NCBI RefSeq assembly: GCF_002008225.1
Contig: NZ_MRDH01000006.1
Span: 62,001 to 126,000 of the forward strand
DNA: 64,000 bases
Source: Agrobacterium salinitolerans
GTDB taxonomy: Bacteria > Pseudomonadota > Alphaproteobacteria > Rhizobiales > Rhizobiaceae
Reading direction: 5' to 3'
The first letter of the stretch is position 1. Every line of letters starts with the position of its first letter. The position numbers were made by a program, and so were the translations under genes. Below the pieces are notes generated by a model that saw nothing but the letters and a program-made list of their open reading frames with translations, did not search any database and was not told the DNA's origin. Shown one piece after another: positions 53,547-63,392 of this stretch.

Positions 53547-54527
53547 CTACTCAAAATCCCCGGACATCTCTTCCGGCGCCTGGTCCTTCATCAGCACTTC
53601 CACGTCCGAATCCCGGCCGGAGGTCACCTTGAAATTGCGCTGGTAGACCTTGTCCTTGTTGCGGGCGATGGCGGTATATTCGCCTTCGGCAAGAACCATG
53701 GTCGAAAAGGCGCTGACACTTTCGTTGACAACGTCGCCGCCGCCGTTCAGCACCGACCAGGCCGTATCGGCAATGGCTTCGCCGCCCGGTTCTGAGACCA
53801 GCTTGAGGGTGATCTGCGCGGCCTGATGCTGCAGGGTCGCTTCCGTCAGCTTGCCGGCTTCCACCTGGATGTCGGCGCGCACCACCGCGTTGACATTGCC
53901 GTATTCAGAAACCACGTGATAGGTCCCGGCGTTCAGCCGCACGATGGTATTGGGCTTGATATCGGCCATGACGAGGCCGCGTTCTCCGTCGGAGCGGACG
54001 TCTGAGGAATAGACGGAAAATTTGAGCTGGTTGCCGGAAATCTGCTTGTCGGAACCCGCAACCGCATTCAGTACGAAGCCGCCGGCATCGAGAATCAGCA
54101 CCTGTTTCTGCACGTTGCCTGAAGTCGGGACATTGAGCTTTTTGGTGACGCCCGCGCGCCCGAAGGCGACGTTGACCAAATATTCGCCCGGCACCAGATG
54201 AAATTCGGCGGAGCCGCCTTCCGAGCTTGCCAGCATCGGCAATTTGCCGTCAGCGCCGGGAATGGGGCTGAATACGCGCCATGACAGGCCTTCCTTCACC
54301 GCTTCGCCTTCGCTGGTCAGCTTGGCTTCCATGGCGATGTCACGGGCGGCGCTTTCCGGGGCGTTGGGCGCCGTTGGGGCGGTGAAAGCATTGAGCTTCG
54401 GCATTTTCGGCGTGCCGCCGAGCTGCTTGAAGTCTTTGAAGGCGTCCTGCGAAAAAGCGGCTTGTGATAAAAGGCCAAGCACGGCACATGCAATGGTCAG
54501 ACGTGCCGCGATTTTGATTGCCGACAT
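53547..54527 (-). CDS. Secreted protein with three tandem beta-sandwich-like repeats
   Basis: 326 residues, not a named family. The signal peptide is AARLTIACAVLGLLSQAAFS (cut near 26). After a Pro/Ala linker (TAPTAPNAPES), three similar units of ~80 residues follow. They are recognisable by the endings GSAEFHLVPGEYLVNVAFGR, NTIVRLNAGTYHVVSEYGNV and STMVLAEGEYTAIARNKDKV: a strand, G-T/E-Y, and a second strand. This is the pattern of carboxypeptidase-regulatory-like or Ig-like folds. The tail EEMSGDFE is acidic. A periplasmic binding or structural role is likely; function unknown. Convergent with thrS across the palindrome. Confidence 0.72.
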   Translation of the reverse strand: MSAIKIAARLTIACAVLGLLSQAAFSQDAFKDFKQLGGTPKMPKLNAFTAPTAPNAPESAARDIAMEAKLTSEGEAVKEGLSWRVFSPIPGADGKLPMLASSEGGSAEFHLVPGEYLVNVAFGRAGVTKKLNVPTSGNVQKQVLILDAGGFVLNAVAGSDKQISGNQLKFSVYSSDVRSDGERGLVMADIKPNTIVRLNAGTYHVVSEYGNVNAVVRADIQVEAGKLTEATLQHQAAQITLKLVSEPGGEAIADTAWSVLNGGGDVVNESVSAFSTMVLAEGEYTAIARNKDKVYQRNFKVTSGRDSDVEVLMKDQAPEEMSGDFE

Positions 54528-54614
54528 TTTCGATACCGATTGACTTCTTGATTTTCCCGGATCACTTCAAAACCAATGCCGTGGCTATTTCAAGGCCCAA
54601 TGTTTTTGCGATGA

Positions 54615-55219
<605 letters not shown>

Positions 55220-55220
<1 letters not shown>

Positions 55221-55831
55221 TGTTCTACACCACGGACACCAATCAGCACGGCCTGCCGCATGATCCGTTCAAGGCTATCGTCGCGCCGCGTCCGATCGGC
55301 TGGATCGGCTCGAAGGGCAGCGACGGTTCTCTCAACCTCTCGCCCTATTCCTTCTTCAATGCGATTTCGGACCGGCCAAAGCTTGTGATGTTCTCCTCCA
55401 GCGGCAGGAAGGACAGCCTGCGCAACGTCGAGGAAACCGGCGTCTTCACCGCCAATCTCGTCAGCCGCCATCTGGTGGACCGGATGAATGCGTCTTCGGC
55501 GCCCGTCGGTTATGATGTCGACGAATTCGCCCTTGCCGGTCTCACTGCCGTCGACGGGCGGGTGGTGGATGCGCCTTTCGTCGGCGAGGCGCTGGCGGTT
55601 CTGGAGTGCCGCGTGACCCAGATACAGCAGCTTACGGACGTCGAGGGCCAGCCAGCGGATTCGTGGATGGTGATCGGGCAGGTCATGGCGATCCATATCG
55701 ATGAAACGATCATTCGCGACGGCCGCATCGATATGGGGCTGTCGCGACCCGTGGCACGAATGGGCTATATGGACTACTGCGATGGCGGCAGCGATGTATT
55801 CCAGCTGCAGCGCCCCTCTACCGCGCCGTAA
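55220..55831 (+). CDS. Flavin reductase-like domain protein
   Basis: 203 residues from ATG 55220. FKAIVAPRPIGWIGSKGSDG, LNLSPYSFFNAISDRPKLVMF and SLRNVEETGVFTANLV are the FMN-binding split-barrel landmarks of the DIM6/NTAB flavin-reductase group. It shares one base with the nitroreductase stop, so the two flavoproteins are coupled. A substrate is not evident. Confidence 0.9.
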
Positions 55832-55906
55832 ATATAGCCCTTCTTCGGCGGCGGTTAATTTTTATGGTGAACCAAACGTAAACCATTTGCGCCTAGAGTT
55901 TTATAC

Positions 55907-57097
55907 ATGGTGGCGGCGATGATGCCGTCATCCATTGTTGCGAATGTTTTCGAGGCTCAGGTGATCGTACAGGCATTTCTTCGCTGGTCTGAAAAGGCTG
56001 GATCGACCGAGCGGGCGAAGGCCGCCAATGCGCTCGGCCGTGCCTATCTTCAGTCCGACATGGCGCGCGAGAACCGCGATGCCGCCTATATGGCGATGAC
56101 CTATCTGCTTGACGATCCTTCGCCGCGTGTGCGGCTGGCGCTTGCCGAAGCGCTTGCCGACGCCCATGACGCACCGCGCGCCATTCTCGTTTCACTCGCC
56201 GAAGACCAGCCGGAAATCGCCTGCACCGTCATTGCCCGTTCACCGGTTCTCGGTGAGGCCGACCTGGTTGATCTGGCCGGGCGCGGCGAAAGCCTGACGC
56301 GCGCGCTCATTGCGGCACGGCCTGGCCTGCCGCGCGGTGTTTGCGCAGCGCTTGCCGAAGTGGGCGAACTGCCGGAAACCATCATCCTGCTCGAAAACGA
56401 CGATGCCTTTATCACGCCGTTTTCGCTCAGGCGCATCGCCGAGCGTCATGGCTCGGACGCCGATATTCGCGACCTCCTGCTTCGCCGCGAGGCGCTGCCC
56501 GCCGATGCGCGTCACCTGTTGGTGGGCCGCATCAGCGAAGCTCTCGCAGGCTCCGCGCTCGTTCACGCGATGATCGCGCGAAACCGCGCCGACAGCGTTT
56601 TCCGCGAGGCGGAAGATTCCGCCACCATCCTTATCGCATCAAACGTTTCCTCGCCGGAGCTGCCGGCGCTGGTGGAGCATCTGCGCCAGCGGCTGGAGCT
56701 GACGCCCGCGCTGCTCATCCATGCCGTCTGTTCGGGACGCCTGGAATTCTTCACGGCGGCCATGGTCAATCTCTCCGGTCTCGATGACCGCAAGGTGCGC
56801 GCCATTCTGGCGACCGGGCGGCCGCATGCGTTGAAGGCGCTATTCCAGTCGGTCGGTCTTTTCGGCGATGTTGTCGACGTCTTTATCGAGGCGACGCTGC
56901 TGTGGCGCCGCGCTGCCCGATCGCAGCTTTCCGATGTGGCGGCCTCAGTCTCGGCGGAACTGCTGGCGCATTTCCGCGACGTCAACGGTTCCGAAACGCT
57001 GTTCGAATTGCTGCATGCCGTGCGCAAACTTGCCATTGCGGAAGAGCGGCAAAAGGCGCGGTATTACGCGGAAGCGCTTTCGCTCGAGGCGGCGTGA
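55907..57097 (+). CDS. DUF2336 domain protein
   Basis: 396 residues (a later ATG at 55922 would also do). Almost all helical, with HEAT-like pairs: AKAANALGRAYLQSDMARE, RDAAYMAMTYLLDDPSPRVR, LALAEALADAHDAPRAILVS, VIARSPVLGEADLVDLAG. DUF2336 is an alphaproteobacterial family of repeat proteins with no defined role. No signal or membrane segment is visible, so it is probably cytoplasmic. Convergent with the 139-residue hypothetical across the second foldback repeat. Confidence 0.85.
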   Translation: MVAAMMPSSIVANVFEAQVIVQAFLRWSEKAGSTERAKAANALGRAYLQSDMARENRDAAYMAMTYLLDDPSPRVRLALAEALADAHDAPRAILVSLAEDQPEIACTVIARSPVLGEADLVDLAGRGESLTRALIAARPGLPRGVCAALAEVGELPETIILLENDDAFITPFSLRRIAERHGSDADIRDLLLRREALPADARHLLVGRISEALAGSALVHAMIARNRADSVFREAEDSATILIASNVSSPELPALVEHLRQRLELTPALLIHAVCSGRLEFFTAAMVNLSGLDDRKVRAILATGRPHALKALFQSVGLFGDVVDVFIEATLLWRRAARSQLSDVAASVSAELLAHFRDVNGSETLFELLHAVRKLAIAEERQKARYYAEALSLEAA

Positions 57098-57132
57098 GAT
57101 TCGTGATGTTTCCGGGCAGGAGAATCCCCACA

Positions 57133-57253
57133 CTCTCATTCCTGTGCTTGTCACAGGAATCCAGCCGACGCGCGTCTGCGCGGCGAAAAGACTCGCTCTA
57201 AGCCCTAAGGACTTGGGCTGGCTAGATTCCTGTGACAAGCACAAGAATGAGGG
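57133..57253. repeat. Foldback intergenic repeat, copy 2 (121 bases)
   Basis: The ends CTCTCATTCCTGTGCTTGTC and GACAAGCACAAGAATGAGGG are inverted. The stretch holds CACAGGAATC and GATTCCTGTG, and the GGACTTGGGCT segment shared with copy 1 (47327-47443) but in the opposite orientation. It sits just past the DUF2336 stop and before the convergent hypothetical gene. Confidence 0.85.
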
Positions 57254-57271
57254 AAGATCGGTTCCTAGCAA

Positions 57272-57691
57272 TCACTTATCGAACCGCTTTGCGATCCACG
57301 AATAGCTGTTCTCAACCATCCTCACCGGCGTGCCCAGGAGATGCTTTATGCCTTCCGTGGAAGGCAGGATACGGCTGACACGGCTGATTGCCTGTTTTGT
57401 GAGGCTTTCCTCCTCCTTCGGCGTAACCGCTGCCGTTGCCTGCGGGGCAGTGGCCGGCGCAGTGGCTGGAGGTTGCGTACCGGCCGTCTGCGGCGCCTGT
57501 TCGCCCGGTGTCTGGCACACGGCTACCACGACAGGGTAGGGCGCGTTGGCGTAACGCTCCAGCTCCTTTTCCGACACGGCGTCGCACAGTTCGATGCTCG
57601 TCCAGCGCTGCTGCGAGGTGGCGAGGTAATGGCAATCGGTGGCGCTGTCGTCGCAGCCAAGGAAGGTCATGAGAACGAGGGCTGTTTTCAT
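57272..57691 (-). CDS. Hypothetical protein with Ala/Pro/Thr-rich middle, probably secreted
   Basis: 139 residues. The N-terminus KTALVLMTFLGCDDSATDCH resembles a short signal or lipoprotein-like segment but no clean lipobox is visible. It has four cysteines in the first ~60 residues (GCDDSATDC, IELCDAV, AVCQTPGE), which could form disulfides. Residues ~60-90 are low complexity (TAGTQPPATAPATAPQATA). The C-terminal ~45 residues are basic and helical. Function unknown. Confidence 0.7.
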   Translation of the reverse strand: MKTALVLMTFLGCDDSATDCHYLATSQQRWTSIELCDAVSEKELERYANAPYPVVVAVCQTPGEQAPQTAGTQPPATAPATAPQATAAVTPKEEESLTKQAISRVSRILPSTEGIKHLLGTPVRMVENSYSWIAKRFDK

Positions 57692-57797
57692 GGGGTGTGT
57701 TGCCTCTGTCGGGAATTATGCTCTAGAAACTCATCTATCCCGATTGCAGTGACATTACGACGAAATACGCATTTTTACAGAGAAGGCAGGCATCGCA

Positions 57798-58253
57798 TTG
57801 GCCACCGAAATCAAGCTTGAAACACCGAGGCAGGATGCGGTTCTGCGCCTCATCGACCTTTCCAACGCCTATATGGCCTCGCTTTATCCCGCCGAAAGCA
57901 ATCATCTGGTCGATATCGGCCAGCTTGAGCAGGACAATGTTTCGTTTTTCGTGGCGCGGCACGATGGCCGCGTGGTCGGCTGTGGCGCGCTGGTGGAGGC
58001 GGGTGACGGCACGGCGGAGATCAAGCGCATGTTCGTCGATCCCGAGGCGCGGGGATTGCGGATCGGCAAGCTGATCATGGATGCGCTTCTTGCGCGCGGC
58101 GCCGAGCTTGGCCTTTCCGCCATTCGCCTCGAGACCGGCATCAGCCAGCCGGAGGCGATCGGTCTTTACCGCAAGGCGGGGTTCGTGGAGATCGAGGCCT
58201 TTGCGCCTTATAAGCCGGATCCGCTCAGCCTGTTCATGGAGAAGGCGCTTTAA
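57798..58253 (+). CDS. GNAT-family N-acetyltransferase
   Basis: 151 residues from TTG 57798 with AAGG about 10 bases upstream. EIKRMFVDPEARGLRIGKLI is the acetyl-CoA motif A (R-G-x-x-I-G), followed by LRLETG-like IRLETGISQPEAIGLYRKAG and FVEIEAFAPYKPDPLSLFMEK. This end (YRKAGF...Y...D..S.FMEK) is typical of the small stand-alone GNAT enzymes of unknown acceptor. Confidence 0.9.
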   Translation: MATEIKLETPRQDAVLRLIDLSNAYMASLYPAESNHLVDIGQLEQDNVSFFVARHDGRVVGCGALVEAGDGTAEIKRMFVDPEARGLRIGKLIMDALLARGAELGLSAIRLETGISQPEAIGLYRKAGFVEIEAFAPYKPDPLSLFMEKAL

Positions 58254-58324
58254 GACTACGGCGCCAGTTTGCCGAGACCCTGCCGCGATCTAATCACGGA
58301 GGCGCCTGCCGCAGACTTCAACGA

Positions 58325-59563
58325 TCAAAACGCCGCTTTCCGAAACGCGGTCGTTTGCTCGCTATCCTCTTCGAGCGCGGCAACCTCATCAACCGAATCG
58401 TCCTCTGTCGGCGGCGGTGGCGGAGCCTCGGGGATCGCGGCGGCGGACAGTTCCACCTCGCGCACCCATTCGCGCCAGATTGCCACCAGAAGCGCCATCA
58501 GCACCGGGCCGATGAAGAGGCCGAGGAAGCCCATGGTCTTGACGCCGCCGACGAGGCCGAAAAAGGTGGGCAGGAAGGGCAGCTTGATCGGGCCGCCGAC
58601 GAGTTTCGGGCGGATGGTCTTGTCGACGATGAAGAGTTCCACCGAACCCCAGACGAACAGCGCCAGCCCATGGGCGGGCGAGCCGCTGGCGACCAGATAG
58701 ATCGAAACCAGCGTAAACGAGAGCGGCGCACCGCCCGGAATGAGCGCCATAACGCCGGTGAGCACGCCGAGCGTGACGGGTGAGGGCACGCCGGCGATCC
58801 AGTAGGCGATGCCGAGGATGATGCCTTCGCCGATGGCGATCAGCGTCATGCCGGTGACCGTGGAGCTGATGGTGGCTGGCACGACGCGGGAAATGCGTTC
58901 CCATCGCGTCGGCAGGATGCGTTCGCCCACCAGATCGACCTGCCGGGTGAAGCCTGCGCCGTTGCGGTAGACGAAGAACAGCGCGATCAGCATGAACAGC
59001 AGGGTCAGAACCAGATGAAACGCGCCGTTGCCGGCGGCGAGGATCGCCCGATAGATATTGCCGATATTCGCGCCGCTGACGAGCTGGATGAGTTCGCCGA
59101 TGGCGCCCGGCGTGCCGATATATTTCACCCATTGTTCGCCAAGCCAGGGGCCGACGGCGGGAAGGGCGGCGATCCAGCCCGGCACGGGTGCACCCGTCTT
59201 GTTGACATGCACCGCCCAGCCGAACCATTCGCGGATTTCGCTTGCCGTATAGGAGGCGGCGATGAAGATCGGCACGACGAGGAAGGCGAGGATGAGGATG
59301 ATGGCGATGGTGGCGCCGAGCGTGGTGTTGCCGCCCACCTGCCGCAGAAGCCGGGTGTAAACCGGCCAGCTGGCGAAACCGATGACGAGAGCGGCGAGAA
59401 CGGGAACGAGGAAGCCATGGAAGAAATAAATGCCGGCAAGAGCGACGAGAACGAGAAGCCAGCGCGCAGCCGAGATGGGCGGGATCAGGGCGATCCGCGT
59501 CGGGCTGGCAGGACCAAGCCATCTCGGTTCGCCACTGGGCTTACGGCTGTCAATGTTACTCAC
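58325..59563 (-). CDS. AI-2E family (PerM-like) membrane transporter
   Basis: 412 residues. About eight membrane segments: LLVLVALAGIYFFHGFLVPV, LVIGFASWPVYTRLLRQVGG, IAIILILAFLVVPIFIAASY and FHLVLTLLFMLIALFFVYRN are visible, then LGVLTGVMALIPGGAPLSFT and KLPFLPTFFGLVGGVKTMGF, GLFIGPVLMALLVAIWREWV. The end is acidic. PerM/TqsA-like proteins have been linked to autoinducer-2 or Na+/H+ transport; the specific role is not known. The C-terminal tail (PEAPPPPPTEDDSVDEVAA) is unusual Pro/Glu-rich. Confidence 0.9.
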   Translation of the reverse strand: MSNIDSRKPSGEPRWLGPASPTRIALIPPISAARWLLVLVALAGIYFFHGFLVPVLAALVIGFASWPVYTRLLRQVGGNTTLGATIAIILILAFLVVPIFIAASYTASEIREWFGWAVHVNKTGAPVPGWIAALPAVGPWLGEQWVKYIGTPGAIGELIQLVSGANIGNIYRAILAAGNGAFHLVLTLLFMLIALFFVYRNGAGFTRQVDLVGERILPTRWERISRVVPATISSTVTGMTLIAIGEGIILGIAYWIAGVPSPVTLGVLTGVMALIPGGAPLSFTLVSIYLVASGSPAHGLALFVWGSVELFIVDKTIRPKLVGGPIKLPFLPTFFGLVGGVKTMGFLGLFIGPVLMALLVAIWREWVREVELSAAAIPEAPPPPPTEDDSVDEVAALEEDSEQTTAFRKAAF

Positions 59564-59791
59564 GGCAGGCTCTTTCTCGCATTCTCCCCGAAGGGTGCAT
59601 TCACTCTGTCACACCGATACATATAAGTGCAATATAACCCGATCACATTACCGTTGTGTGTTTATTGCCGAACCTATTGAACGATTTTGGTAAAAATAGA
59701 ACATCGGTCTTGGCGCGCGCATTGAAATATGACAATTAAACTCCGTTTTTCTGCGGCATCACGTCGCCGCGCCCGATCGTCAGGTCATGCC

Positions 59792-61525
59792 ATGCTCCGC
59801 CGTTTCTTCGCCTATTATCGCCCCTATCGCGGTCTGTTCATTCTCGATTTTTCCTGCGCGGTTTTGTCGGGCGTGCTCGAACTCGGTTTTCCGATGGCGG
59901 TGAAGGCCTTTGTGGATGTGCTGCTGCCGGGCGGTGAATGGGCCATCATCCTTGCCGCTTCGGTCGGGCTGCTGCTTATCTATGTGCTGAATACCGGGCT
60001 GATGGCGACCGTCACCTACTGGGGACACATGCTCGGCATCAATATCGAGACCGACATGCGGCGGCTGGCTTTCGATCATCTGCAGAAGCTTTCCTTCCGT
60101 TATTTCGACAACCAGAAGACCGGCCATCTGGTCGGGCGGCTGACCAAGGACCTCGAAGAGATCGGCGAGGTGGCCCACCACGGCCCCGAAGACCTTTTCA
60201 TCGCCATCATGACCTTCATTGGCGCGTTCCTTTTGATGCTGTCGGTGAATGTGCCGCTGGCGCTCATCACCGCCGCCGTCGTGCCCGTTACCGCCTGGGT
60301 GACCAGCCGTTACGGCGGCCGCATGACGCAGAATTTTCGCGCGCTTTACGGCCGTGTTGGGGATTTCAATGCCCGTATCGAGGAAAATGTCGGCGGCATG
60401 CGGGTGGTGCAGGCCTTCGCCAATGAGGATCACGAGCGGACGCTGTTCGAGAAGGACAATCAGAAATACCGTCGCACCAAGCTCGACGCCTACAAGATCA
60501 TGGCGGCCAGCACCTCGCTCAGCTATATGAGCATGCGCCTGACGCAGATGATCGTGATGATCTGCGGTGCATGGTTCGTGCTGACGGGCGATCTCACGGA
60601 AGGCGGCTTCGTCGGCTTCCTGCTGCTGGTGGGCGTGTTTTTCCGGCCGGTGGAAAAGATCAATTCGGTCATCGAGACCTATCCGAAGGGCATTGCCGGT
60701 TTCCGCCGCTTTACCGAACTTCTGGACACCGCGCCCGATATCGTCGATGCGCCCGATGCGGTGGAAGCGCCCTTGCTGCGCGGCGATATCGAATATCGCC
60801 ATGTCGGTTTCGGTTATGCCGAGGGCAAGACGGTTCTTACCAATATCGACCTGAAGATCAGCGCCGGCGAGACTGTTGCCTTCGTCGGTCCTTCGGGGGC
60901 GGGCAAGACGACGCTGTGCTCGCTTTTGCCGCGCTTTTACGATGTGACGAGCGGTGCGATCACCATTGACGGCATCGATATCAGAAAGATGAAGCTCGCC
61001 TCGCTGCGCAACCAGATCGGCATCGTGCAGCAGGATGTTTTCCTGTTCGGCGGTACGATCCGCGAGAATATCGAATATGGACGGCTTGGCGCTTCGGATG
61101 CGGAGATCATGGAGGCGGCGCGGCGCGCCCGTCTTGATGGTGTCATCGAGGCCATGTCGCTCGGGCTTGACACCGTTATCGGCGAACGCGGCGTCAAACT
61201 GTCCGGTGGGCAGAAACAGCGTCTCGCCATTGCCCGCATGTTCCTCAAGAACCCGCCGATCCTCATTCTCGACGAGGCCACCTCGGCGCTCGACACGGAA
61301 ACCGAGCGCGCCATCCAGCAATCGCTGACCGAGCTTGCCAAGGGCCGCACCACGCTCGTCATCGCCCACCGGCTGGCGACAATCCGCGATGCCTCGCGCA
61401 TTGTGGTGGTGGACCAGAGCGGTATTGCCGAAACCGGCGCGCATGCCGAACTCTTGGCTGCCAAGGGCCATTATAGCCGTCTGCATGAGGCGCAGTTCAG
61501 CGGGCATCTTGCTGGCCTCAGCTGA
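59792..61525 (+). CDS. ABC exporter, fused membrane and ATPase domains (MsbA-like)
   Basis: 577 residues from ATG 59792; a further in-frame ATG at 59729 adds 21 Arg-rich residues and is less likely. Residues ~1-300 are six membrane segments (ELGFPMAVKAFVDVLLPGGE, WAIILAASVGLLLIYVLNTG). The ATPase has Walker A AFVGPSGAGKTTLCSLLPRF (~370), signature VKLSGGQKQRLAIARMFL, Walker B ILILDEATSALDTETERAIQ, and H-loop LVIAHRLATIRDAS. It is a homodimeric half-transporter for lipids or drugs. It faces a small membrane protein gene and the AI-2E gene, not lipid A genes, so the cargo is unassigned. Confidence 0.92.
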   Translation: MLRRFFAYYRPYRGLFILDFSCAVLSGVLELGFPMAVKAFVDVLLPGGEWAIILAASVGLLLIYVLNTGLMATVTYWGHMLGINIETDMRRLAFDHLQKLSFRYFDNQKTGHLVGRLTKDLEEIGEVAHHGPEDLFIAIMTFIGAFLLMLSVNVPLALITAAVVPVTAWVTSRYGGRMTQNFRALYGRVGDFNARIEENVGGMRVVQAFANEDHERTLFEKDNQKYRRTKLDAYKIMAASTSLSYMSMRLTQMIVMICGAWFVLTGDLTEGGFVGFLLLVGVFFRPVEKINSVIETYPKGIAGFRRFTELLDTAPDIVDAPDAVEAPLLRGDIEYRHVGFGYAEGKTVLTNIDLKISAGETVAFVGPSGAGKTTLCSLLPRFYDVTSGAITIDGIDIRKMKLASLRNQIGIVQQDVFLFGGTIRENIEYGRLGASDAEIMEAARRARLDGVIEAMSLGLDTVIGERGVKLSGGQKQRLAIARMFLKNPPILILDEATSALDTETERAIQQSLTELAKGRTTLVIAHRLATIRDASRIVVVDQSGIAETGAHAELLAAKGHYSRLHEAQFSGHLAGLS

Positions 61526-61548
61526 GTCCGGTGCGGTTGCGCCGCCGC

Positions 61549-61776
61549 TTACCCGCCGTTCTCTGCCGCCTGCTCCTCCACGATGCCGGGGTTTGGCTCC
61601 GGCTTGCCGGGGTGGCTTGTGACGAGATAACCCATGGCAACCGCGGCGGCGACAATGAACAGCAGCACGATTCCGCTGATCGTCATCATCCAGTCGCGTG
61701 GTTTCCTGTTCGCCATAATATATTTCGGCCACCGGCTTGGATGGTTCACCAGACTGAATTTGTGGCCCTGTCGCAT
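61549..61776 (-). CDS. Small single-span membrane protein
   Basis: 75 residues from ATG 61776, selected because GGGGGA lies 5-6 bases upstream. ATG 61716 would give 55 residues. One transmembrane segment: MMTISGIVLLFIVAAAVAMG (about residues 35-54), then YLVTSHPGKPEPNPGIVEEQ. The N-terminal part is basic and polar, consistent with a cytoplasmic side. Family not recognised. It is convergent with the ABC exporter (24-base gap) and diverges from mntH. Confidence 0.65.
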   Translation of the reverse strand: MRQGHKFSLVNHPSRWPKYIMANRKPRDWMMTISGIVLLFIVAAAVAMGYLVTSHPGKPEPNPGIVEEQAAENGG

Positions 61777-61965
61777 AAATTTCCCCCGGTGTTGGAGTGC
61801 TTCCTCAAAGACCAACGCAGGCGGGTGCGCAGCTGTTCCGAAATCCACAGGGCAGGCAGATGACAAGGCTGTGAGGCGCAAGCCCGACACGCGCCTGCGG
61901 CGTCGTGTGCCGATATCCGGCCGCAAAACGCCCCTTGCCAGTCGCTGCCGCTTATGCGAATGATT

Positions 61966-61975
61966 TGCAATTGCA
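61966..61975. promoter_or_regulatory. Palindrome TGCAATTGCA in the mntH leader
   Basis: A perfect ten-base palindrome TGCAATTGCA lies 32 bases upstream of the mntH start, embedded in GATTTGCAATTGCATCAAT. The position and type fit an operator, and manganese importers in rhizobia are repressed by the Fur-like Mur protein. I cannot be sure the sequence is a Mur site. A similar TGCAAATTGCA lies at 6142-6152. Confidence 0.45.
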
Positions 61976-62007
61976 TCAATTTATTCTCCCATTTGAAAGC
62001 GCATAAG

Positions 62008-63333
62008 ATGGACAAGCCTGTCTTTGGATGGCGACGGAACGGCGACGATCTCTCGTTGTCCGACGTTCACTCCTCGATCCGCATCAAACCGAATGCCGGG
62101 ACGTTTCGGCGCGCCATGGCCTTTTTCGGCCCCGGCTATCTTGTCGCGGTCGGTTATATGGATCCCGGCAACTGGGCGACGTCGCTCGCCGGTGGTTCGA
62201 AATTCGGCTACACGCTGCTGACGGTGGCGCTGATGTCGAACATCATGGCCGTTGTCCTTCAGTCGCTCTGTGCCCGTCTTGCGATCGGTTCCGGGCGCGA
62301 TCTGGCGCAGGCCTGTCGCGATGCCTATCCGAAACCTGTGGCGATGGTGCTGTGGCTGCTGGCCGAAATCGCCATCATCGCGACCGATATTGCCGAGGTC
62401 ATCGGTACGGCGATCGGTCTCAACCTGATTTTCGGCATTCCGCTGGAGCTGGGCGTCCTCATCACCGCGCTTGATGTCTTCCTGATCCTTTACCTGCAAA
62501 GGCTTGGCTTCCGCTGGGTGGAAGCGCTTGTCATCACGCTGCTCGGCGTCATCGCGGTGTGTTTCGCCATCCAGCTGGCGTTGGCCGATCCAGACTGGGG
62601 CCAGGTGATCCGCGGTTTTGCGCCGACGACCGACATCGTGACCAACCCCGACATGCTCTATCTGGCGCTCGGCATTCTCGGCGCGACTGTCATGCCGCAC
62701 AATCTCTACCTGCATTCCGGCATCGTGCAGACCCGCGAAATCGGCAAAACAATTGCGCAGAAACGCGAGGCGTTGAAATTCGCCACGCTCGATTCCACCA
62801 TCGCGCTGACATTCGCCCTCGTCATCAATGCCGCGATCCTCATTCTCGCGGCGGCGACCTTCAACAAGGCGGGGCAGACCAATGTCGCCGAACTTGGAGA
62901 GGCGCATAATCTGCTCGCACCGCTGCTCGGCCTTGCCATTGCGCCGACGCTGTTCGGCGTGGCGCTTTTATGCTGCGGTATCAATTCCACCGTCACGGCA
63001 ACGCTTGCGGGCCAGATCGTGATGGAGGGTTTCCTCAAGATGCGGCTCGCCCCCTGGCTGCGCCGCCTCATCACCCGCGCCATCGCCATCATCCCCGCCG
63101 CCGGCGTCACCATTCTCTATGGCGACAGCGGCACGGGCGAACTGTTGATCCTGACGCAGGTGGTCTTAAGCCTGCAACTCTCCTTTGCCGTCTTCCCGCT
63201 CGTGATGTTCACCGCCGACCGGACGAAGATGGGCGAATTGCGTTCGCCACTCTGGCTCTCGGCCTTTGCATGGTTGATCGCACTGGTGATTGCGGCGCTG
63301 AATGTGAAGCTGCTGGTGGATTTTATGGGGTGA
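62008..63333 (+). CDS. mntH: Nramp divalent metal cation transporter (MntH)
   Basis: 441 residues from ATG 62008; an earlier ATG at 61954 would run through the palindrome and is rejected. About eleven membrane segments. The Nramp ion-site motifs are present: [19 protein letters not shown] (the DPGN motif of helix 1) and [20 protein letters not shown] (the MPHN motif of helix 6). It is the proton-coupled importer for Mn2+ (and Fe2+). It is likely repressed by metal through the site at 61966-61975. The gene is not linked to other metal genes here. Confidence 0.95.
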   Translation: MDKPVFGWRRNGDDLSLSDVHSSIRIKPNAGTFRRAMAFFGPGYLVAVGYMDPGNWATSLAGGSKFGYTLLTVALMSNIMAVVLQSLCARLAIGSGRDLAQACRDAYPKPVAMVLWLLAEIAIIATDIAEVIGTAIGLNLIFGIPLELGVLITALDVFLILYLQRLGFRWVEALVITLLGVIAVCFAIQLALADPDWGQVIRGFAPTTDIVTNPDMLYLALGILGATVMPHNLYLHSGIVQTREIGKTIAQKREALKFATLDSTIALTFALVINAAILILAAATFNKAGQTNVAELGEAHNLLAPLLGLAIAPTLFGVALLCCGINSTVTATLAGQIVMEGFLKMRLAPWLRRLITRAIAIIPAAGVTILYGDSGTGELLILTQVVLSLQLSFAVFPLVMFTADRTKMGELRSPLWLSAFAWLIALVIAALNVKLLVDFMG

Positions 63334-63392
63334 GGTTGAAAGCGGGCATCGCGGCAACGTGTCTCTAATTCACGTCTTCTGAATGTGTGCAC

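Noticed and set aside
59780-61732. A 650-residue antisense frame over the ABC exporter
   Set aside because: Arg/Gly/His-rich with no recognisable domain; the exporter motifs are on the plus strand.
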